Part shown: positions 57,298 to 64,000 of the stretch, piece by piece
How positions within the stretch are numbered: position 1 is the stretch's first letter
How the letters are laid out: every line of letters starts with the position of its first letter
NCBI GenBank assembly: GCA_026874595.1
Contig: CM049310.1
Location: 23,536,058-23,600,057, forward strand
DNA from: Sipunculus nudus
Taxonomy: Eukaryota > Annelida > Sipuncula > Golfingiida > Sipunculidae
DNA: 64,000 nucleotides
Direction of reading: 5' to 3'
The notes under the pieces: model-generated
Seen by the model: the letters and a program-made list of their open reading frames with translations, nothing else
Databases searched by the model: none
What the model was told of the DNA's origin: nothing
Made by a program: the position numbers and the translations under genes

Positions 57298-57982
57298 TGG
57301 TAGACGGACGTTTTGGACCAGGACATTCTGGACAACGATGTTCCGGACTAGGAAATTTTGGACAAGCCTTTTTGCAAGGGAGGACATTTCAGACAAATCA
57401 ATATTATTATCATTAAAATTAAAATATTATGAACTATTTATTTGGCTTCCAAAATGGTATTAATTTTAAAAAATAAAAAAAAATAAAAATATACATTTTG
57501 AATGTGCAGATCAATATAATCACCATGAAAGAACCATTAAACAGTACTTTTTAAATGTATGAATGAAATAATATTTATTTGGTTAAAAAATAACTTTTAA
57601 AAAAAATTCTTCTAGCTATTAATATTGAATTTTGTGGTATTTGTCAGCAAAAGATAATTCGCAATTATATTTTAAAAGATTATTTTATGGTAATAATATT
57701 GATTTGGAGGAAAAAAATGTATCCGTAAACATACACATTGATACATTCAACAAGTATATTTTAAATGGTATATAATAATCATATAATTAATATCACATTT
57801 TTTGAGGAAAAAATATATTATTTCAATCAACATATGGGTACATTGATACACTGAAAATTATATTTTAAATGGTTATTTTATCATAATAATATTGATATGT
57901 TCTTAGTGTCCTCCTAGTCCCGAACATCCTAGTCAGGAATGTCCTAGTCTGAAACCCCTGTGTCCTAAACGTCCTACATTCC
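57298..57982. mobile_element. TIR element with GGAC-word ends and AT-rich tandem interior
   Basis: Left GGACGTTTTGGACCAGGACA and right (inward) GGACGTTTAGGACACAGGGG. Beyond this, both ends consist of short repeats of the GGAC-TAGGA-ATTC type. The direct repeat TTACTGG lies outside (57291-57297 and 57983-57989). The interior is very AT-rich and contains about three degenerate units with TATTTTAAATGGTTATTTTA and ATAATATTGATT, about 110-120 bp apart. No coding frame. A related end fragment is near 21020-21060. Confidence 0.65.
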
Positions 57983-57989
57983 TTACTGG

Positions 57990-60390
57990 GATTCAGAAAT
58001 AATTATGATTATAATCATAACCCAAGTCAGCAAAATTTACCTTGTTTTCTTGTTTTAACAGTTTCAGATGTAGCATTTTTATCTTTTATTACTAAATTTT
58101 ATATCCTGATTGACCAGGTATGTGAGTGATGAGTAAATAAATTTTTATGAATAATAGTAAAATAAAAATAAACAAATTCCTAATATTTTGAGTAGTGTAG
58201 GGGATTATCTTCTGTGGCATAAAGATGGAGTGATTCCCCCCCCCCTTATACATGCCAGCTGTTTGGGATGCCAGCTGTTTGGGATGGCACAAGGACCATA
58301 TTACACAGCCTGGACAAGGCTGCCCTGTTCAGGTTGGTCTCCAACTGCACCTGTTGCTGTGCATCGCAGCACTGCACTAAGTCAGAGGCTGTCAGAAGCA
58401 GCCACAAACAGCCACTAGTTAATGGTCTTTGATGGTGAGCCCTGCTACAGAACATTGAGTTTGAGATTCGAGCAGATAATATTGACCCCCTGTCCTTGAC
58501 CTGAACCGGCAGTGGGTCTAAGTGGACTATTACTGTTTTACCCTGGGGATGTGTAGGTCTGCCTATTAGAGTAGAAGGTTTTATCACCTCAAAGCAGAGA
58601 AATGTCCTCATTACTTATGTCCGCTGTCACATGCACAGTTAACTGGAGCTGCTGAATTACTAAACTACTAGCGTGTGTCCACTGCCCTGGCACTGTTTCA
58701 ATAAATTACCACTTCATTTGGACCCCACCTCAGGTGTCAGGGGTATTCTTTTGAGATCTTGTAAAACTTCCTCTACTCTTATTATTAGGAAAGGGGGGGG
58801 GGGTTATACCTATAGCACATAATTATGGTAGTGGTGGCTGAAAGAGGTTGGGGGGTTCCTAACCCCCTGGACCCCTCCCCTGGATTGGCTTCTGCTATTC
58901 TAAAATGGATGAAAAGGTTATTCCTGTGTTTGACAATTGTCCTTTTGTTTTGTTAGCCAGTTATTAGTAGGTCTCATGTAGTCTCTGTTCACTGAGAATT
59001 TTCTCATTTGGCACGCCTCAACATGTGTAGTTGAAAACTAACAGAAAAGAAGATACTGTGTCCTCATTTACATGAATCAACAGATTAAAAAAAATTGAAC
59101 CAACAGATTAAAAAAAATCATTTGAAGTAAGAAGTATGTATATAACCCAGAACTGTTTATTATGTATCTTCAGTGATAAATAAAGTTCTCTGTGATAAAA
59201 TCTGTTTAAATTACACCCCTGTGTTCAACTGTCACTCAGCAAAGTATTTTTTTTCCTGGCTGGCATTACAACTTAATTGTTGCAGTTTGACACACTTACT
59301 CTTTTTTAATCTGTACATACCAGTGAGGACCTTATGGGAGTTTACAGCTCATCACTTCTGCTGTATCTGACAGGTAAAATTTAACCCTCTTTTTTGCTGA
59401 TAACAGGCAAATTATTAGTGGAGAAGAAATGGAGCCAATTATACTGTAAGAGGCTTGTAGGATTTGATATGTCAGCATAAGTCTTTTGAAGGCTGTAAGA
59501 TCAGCTAAATTTCAATGACACAATCATGAAGTACAACACAAATATTATTTCAATAATAGTATTTCCATAGGTAATGGTCATAGGATGAAACCTGTTTTAA
59601 AAGTCACAATGATCTTGATGATTTGTATATTTTTGGCACTTGCAAATGACTTTGACCCTGTTCTGTTTCATTTTATCTATTTTACAGCACAGATATTCCC
59701 AGTTTAGCAGCTTTTTATATCCAACAGTGCCAACACATTTGCAAAGGAAAACAGGTCAACTTGTTCGTGCTTTTGAACAGCCTTGGATAGTAACATTTGA
59801 GAAACATTTATTTCCTTCATTAAAATCAGTGTGTGCAGCAAAATATTTCTACTTTTGTTTCATTTCCTCAGTCTTAGACCTAAAGCTGTAGTTCAATATT
59901 AGTTAATATTGTCATATTGCTCATTGTTTGCAGGGCATGAACATGTGTCTAAATTTGTTATCCCTTTTTGGGTATTTTGGCATTCGGAAAGCCTCTCCTA
60001 GCAATCTCCGCTGTGATGCTGTCATGTTGTGACCAGTATGAAAAAAATGGGTATAAAAATGTGCATTATCTGTAATTTAAAAAAAAATTGAAGATAATTG
60101 GTTCTAAACATCTCTTCAGAAACGTTACAGTTGCATTTGTTACGTGCACTGTTTCAGAGTTTTCAGAAATCAAGACAAAAGTAAAACATTTTTCATTTAG
60201 CTATCAATTTTCATGAATGTATGAGATTTTTTCCCATTTTCAGCACTTCAAAAATATAACTGTTTAAAATGTCTTAAACCTGATGCACACACATCTTTCA
60301 TTCCTTGAGGAAAGCAATGGTACAGGCATCAAGCTCATATATATCCCAGTATCCAGCAGTGACTTGAGTTCAAGGCTTTCTTACATAAGT
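57990..60390 (+). other. Intron 1, distal part
   Basis: 58245-58280 has a 17-bp tandem duplication (GCCAGCTGTTTGGGATG). 58250-58750 is GC-richer but the frames on both strands lack domains. Poly-G lies near 58793-58803. 59043-59110 has a duplicated CAACAGATTAAAAAAAAT. At 59687 a good acceptor (TATCTATTTTACAG) leads into frames that do not fit the phase of exon 1 at 49610-50117. Confidence 0.35.
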
Positions 60391-60400
60391 AGTTTACACT

Positions 60401-60436
60401 CCAGGGGTCATTCACTCTCTGGGAGAATGACCCTGG
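60401..60436. other. Short hairpin (inverted repeat)
   Basis: CCAGGGGTCATTC pairs with GAATGACCCTGG across an 11-bp loop; 12 of 13 positions pair allowing one bulge. It is an isolated stem in unique sequence and is too short alone for a microRNA precursor call. Confidence 0.6.
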
Positions 60437-60439
60437 GCA

Positions 60440-62990
60440 GTCCCTAGCAAGAATTTTGATATTTTTTATGAATCTGATAGATGTGATGGTGCCACCCAAG
60501 TTGCTGAGTTCAAGGCAAAACTGTTCAGTTATATTGAGCTTATGGTCATTGAAATAACAGGATTCCCAGTCATTGAAGAAATTGGAGAAATCTTTTCCCT
60601 GGGGAAAAGTAAGGGAATTTGAGAAGAATGCCTCAGATCAGGGAAAGAGGAGGGGGAATTTTAATGTCTCATAAGAGAAGTAGTCAGTCTGATATGTTTT
60701 TTATCAGCATATTCACTTTATGTTTGGCTTTGGTGGCTTTTTAGTGTGGAGTCTGTTTAGCCACAGTATGTACTAAATTGTACACAAATATGTACATACA
60801 ATATAAATTGGTATCTTAGTTTTATCAAGTTCACTGCCCCTAATGTTCTTTGCAACACAATTGAAGATTTGTTAAACCTGAAGACAATTATGAAAATTTA
60901 AAATAAACTATTATTTTTAGCTCAGCTGACTAAGTCAGCCATGAAATGTTAATAGATTATTTATATAACCATGGCACATAATGTCAGGGATATTTTTTTA
61001 TGAAATACCTGTCTAGCTAATTGCTGGTTAGGGAACACATCAGTTTCAAAGGATATGATCTGACAAGTGATGATAAACAATTAAGTGTTCCACTTGATCC
61101 TCTTGATATGTGTCCGCTGGTCAAGTGCACTTGTAGATGAGTGTTCTATTGACCAGTGTTCTCTTGACAAGTGTTCCCAGCACAAGTGTCTTAAGAGTTG
61201 GCCTAAACTCAGAGAGTACAGTTTGACACACGATCTGTTTAGTACAGCCTTTCCAGCACAGTGGATACACCAATGAACCTTTGTAAACATGAATCTATGT
61301 TTGTCAGAGGGTTCTTGGGAGTTATCATGATTATTTTTTTTTAATCAGAAAAAGGCTGAAATCATTCTCTAGTAGGCAGTATTCACCGTATATCCTTATG
61401 ATATTTTCCATCCAAAGAAGCTTGAACGTATTCCCTGGTTTCAGTGTTATGATACAAGTTATTTAATCAAAACAGATCCCTGATTCTGATAGACTGGTTG
61501 CAACCAACACATAGAGAAGCTGAGGAAATGTAACAGGAAAGAATTGTGGGACATAAATGTAGATAATAGTATATGTGGTTTAGATAAAGTGACATTGGCC
61601 ACAGGTGACATGGCCTAGACTAAACAACAGAGCTCAGAGCAATGACAGCTTAGATTGAACAACAAAGCTGATATCAAATGACATGGCTTGATAAATTCAG
61701 ATTTGATGAATGATAACCATACATAGATACTTTTTTAATGGTGAACAAAGTAGTTTACATATTTTTGAGTGAAGAAATCATGTTGGAGAAGCTTTCCTTT
61801 CATTAACAATCTGTTTATGATAGGAAGTGTGGTTGACATTACCTTCTGGTGTCTTTTATATATCCACCCCAAATAGTATTCTGTGGTTTCCAAGTACAGA
61901 CAGTGCTAAAATAGTGGGATATTTGTGGTTTTACTGTGATAACCTGTTGAAGGTCAGTCATAGGGTAAACACAAGACAAAAAGGATGGGGGATGCTTGTG
62001 GTTTTCAGGCTACACTTGATCTGTCTGGGAATGGTATGCAGCAAGCTTGATGTCATTAGTGGGATGTCAGCTGCACACAGGACTGAGCCATATGTAGGCA
62101 TGGAAACCACTGGTAAAAAGTAGTGGATGTGCAACATGTCCCCAGATGCATATCCCCTGTACATGGGCCCTGTGTAACACAGTGTATGCAGCGCAGATAG
62201 GACGAGTGTTTTTGCATTAGCAGGTTGTATATGCATGACTTGGAAACCTCTGCAGCATATCAGAATCTCTTTATCAGATAAGTAACAAGACTAGCAGTGA
62301 AGTCCTGCTGCTTATTGCTCTCTGGGCTCTGTCTTCACCTTCATCAGTTCCATCTGACATGCTTAATTCTGTGCTTGTGGTAAAAGTGCTTGACCTTGAT
62401 CAGAGTGGGAAGTGAGATGTCTTGTGTGATCACTGGCCCTGGGGTATCCTCCTCACCTTACTCCTGGCTCCGCTCTGTATCTCTCCCCCTGCATCTCTCC
62501 CACTGTGTGTATTTTGTAGGGTGCAAAGTTGACTGAGAAAAATCCAGTGGGAGGAGTGTGGTAACAGTTGTAGGACAGCCAGAGGAAATAGACAGTGTTC
62601 AGAGCCAGTCACTTGTGCTGGAATGTCAGTGTCACACTATAGGCTGCATCCATGTTGCTGATTCTGTAAGGCAGCCTGTGTCCCTTCCCTACATGTAGCA
62701 AACTACACTAAAGGTTAAATCAAACTAACTTCTTAGAATAAAATGAACTCTAATCAAAATTTTTTTTACGGAATAAAGCCAACTAACCAAGTTTGTTAAT
62801 TGATAAGGCATGCACCTTACCAAACTGATCCAAATGGATATGTGTCTACATTTATAAATTATTGCATACAGATTTTCAGTTTTAATCCTTAAATCCTAAA
62901 TTCCATTAAGATGCTTGTTGGACATGAAATGTGACCATATTACATCATTAAATGAGTTTGTTTCTATTCTTAAATGCTGTTGACTTTTTT
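60440..62990 (+). other. Intron 1, 3' part
   Basis: A truncated TTTTTAGCTCAGCTGAC repeat head is at 60917-60940. 61120-61200 has short GTGTTCTCTTGACCAG-like repetition. 62260-62700 is GC-richer without a recognised product. Confidence 0.4.
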
Positions 62991-63008
62991 TTAAAAATGA
63001 TATGCCAG

Positions 63009-63069
63009 TGAATGACGGATGCAAAGGAGAAAGAGACAGGTTTGCATGTAAACATCAAAAAAGGATCTG
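63009..63069 (+). CDS. Candidate exon 2 of the signal-peptide gene, Cys-containing
   Basis: Acceptor TGCCAG after a T9 tract; donor ATCTG|GTAAGA. The exon starts with TG, which completes the codon left open by exon 1 (G|TG, Val), and reads NDGCKGERDRFACKHQKRI, ending two bases into a Trp codon. The pattern C-x6-F-x-C followed by R-I-W resembles the first half of an LDL-receptor class A repeat, so the remaining cysteines would lie in an exon beyond the segment seen here. Evidence for joining exon 1 is the strand, order, phase and lack of a better candidate; the intron would be 12.9 kb. Also possible: an exon of another gene. Confidence 0.42.
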
Positions 63070-63129
63070 GTAAGAATAGGTGCTCTTGACATCTAAATAT
63101 GGGAATTGACTATAGGCCAGTGTATTGAT

Positions 63130-63440
63130 CATCCATTAACCTTTTAAGTTTGTTACTCAGGGCAAGAGAGGTGACTGTAAACCAGTGCAGTGAAGTGATC
63201 ACCCATTTTCCGTACTGAGTATGAGGGAGTGACAAGTAACTGTAAGCCAGTGTAGCGATCACCTATTATCCTTACTGAAGGCAAGACAAGTGATCGTAAA
63301 AACAGTGTATTAATCCTCCATTATCCTTACTGAGGGCAAGACAAGTTTCTGGGCAGTGCAGTGATCAACCAGTGTCACCATCCTTAATCAGGGTTAAGGG
63401 AATTCACTTTAAGCCTGTGTAGTGATCACCCATCATTTAT
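63130..63440 (+). repeat. Degenerate tandem repeat, about 68-bp unit
   Basis: Four to five units with GTAAGCCAGTGTAGCGATCA..CCATTATCCTTACTGAGGGCAAGACAAGTGA, decaying to the right. Confidence 0.75.
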
Positions 63441-63449
63441 CACTAAGTA

Positions 63450-64000
63450 TCAAGCTTTCACATCTCATTTACCTTGGTTAATGAGGTTGTCCATATATTT
63501 CATTGGATACATGCATTATATGTTGTCCTTTGTGTATCCTTTTTTTTATTATCAGGACCCAAATGTTAACCCAATAGTTGAAAAGAGCAGAAGCACCATT
63601 TACTCAGCCTACTAGACCTTTCAGACAGAAATTAAGTGTGCTTTATTTCAGCTGTGTTTAGATAGAATGGGATTTAATTAGCTGTTCGCATGCATTCTTT
63701 ATATTTTAGAGCTAGAAACTTCAAATTTCAGTCTTGACAGGTCTTTGAGTCGACTCCTGTTAAATCCTTGAAACTGATTGATTGTTACTATTTTCTTAAA
63801 ACTTACTCTTCCAGAGTTTTCATATCTTTCATATCTTATTAGGACCTCGCTTGAATAAGTGGATGTCCTATAGTAATCATCCTGTCTGTCCATCTGTCCA
63901 TCTGTCTGTCAAAAAAATTTTTTCTGTTTGATAACTACAGTTTGGAGCAACATATATAGTAGATTTCAAACTTAACATATATATGGCCCACCACTAAAGC
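63450..64000. other. AT-rich end of window, nothing recognised
   Basis: A CATCTGTCCATCTGTCTGTC run lies at 63890-63910. No exon candidate seen before the edge. Confidence 0.4.

Noticed and set aside
58246-58611. 121-codon minus-strand frame in a GC-richer stretch
   Set aside because: No domain or splice signals; the opposite strand is similarly open because the local GC is higher.
59688-59753. Segment after a good acceptor (TATCTATTTTACAG) with an open frame HRYSQFSSFLYPTVPTHLQR
   Set aside because: Donor GTCAAC is poor and the phase does not fit exon 1 at 49610-50117.
59934-60028. Frame after TTGTTTGCAG reading GMNMCLNLLSLFGYFGIRKA
   Set aside because: No donor, two frames equally open, no recognisable family; treated as chance.

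Overview
This window looks like AT-rich, repeat-laden nuclear DNA from an animal, probably a marine invertebrate. The reasons are: no dense gene array, GT..AG-bounded exon-like segments, many DNA transposons with intact target duplications, LINE and LTR remnants, long minisatellites, and interspersed elements that open with TTTTTAGCTCAGCTGAC or TTTTTAGTGAACCTGTGAG, a style I associate with bivalve, brachiopod, hemichordate or amphioxus genomes. I cannot name the species from sequence alone. There is no bacterial-style operon, rRNA or CRISPR array, and I found no intact tRNA gene (one tRNA-like SINE head only). Most long open frames here are by-products of simple repeats.

Layout. 1-14 kb: unique AT-rich DNA carrying an inverted-repeat element with 10-bp-phased GCGTA words (173-627), a dead LINE on the minus strand (about 2.2-3.1 kb), TIR elements, AT and G microsatellites, a hammerhead-ribozyme-like motif (7563-7610, minus), a CACTA-like element (11116-12174) and a 261-bp perfect-looking palindrome (12427-12687). 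14-32 kb: two near full-length copies of a 2.5-kb composite repeat (14457-16992 and 29434-31952, the second split by an element with a 9-bp duplication), a hAT element with an exact 8-bp duplication (18102-19630), a 338-bp tandem block (22.3-24.2 kb), a TA-flanked TIR element (24210-25557) and arrays of modules ending in a GGTGGCGCCACC box. 32-42 kb: a 40-bp minisatellite broken by a 1.2-kb insertion with a coding relic, and a 3.2-kb purine-rich 53-bp minisatellite. 42-46.4 kb: a nested stack: box-family repeat, broken by a solo LTR (42970-43874), then 30 bp further by a second CACTA-like element (43905-46348) which carries three minus-strand exons with matching splice phases. 47-64 kb: the only convincing host-type gene. 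A signal-peptide exon on the plus strand (49610-50117) ends in GTAAGT, and a phase-compatible cysteine-containing exon lies at 63009-63069. Its putative 12.9-kb intron holds a 53-bp and a 29-bp minisatellite, the latter interrupted by an exon-like minus-strand segment.

There is no gene pathway to describe: the window is mainly a record of nested transposition and tandem-repeat growth around a few short exons. The most unusual items are the exon-carrying CACTA-like element, the two elements whose bodies are built from copies of their own subterminal word, the hammerhead-like motif, and the exon-like island inside the 29-bp array. All calls come from reading the sequence by eye, with no database search; exon calls are hypotheses.
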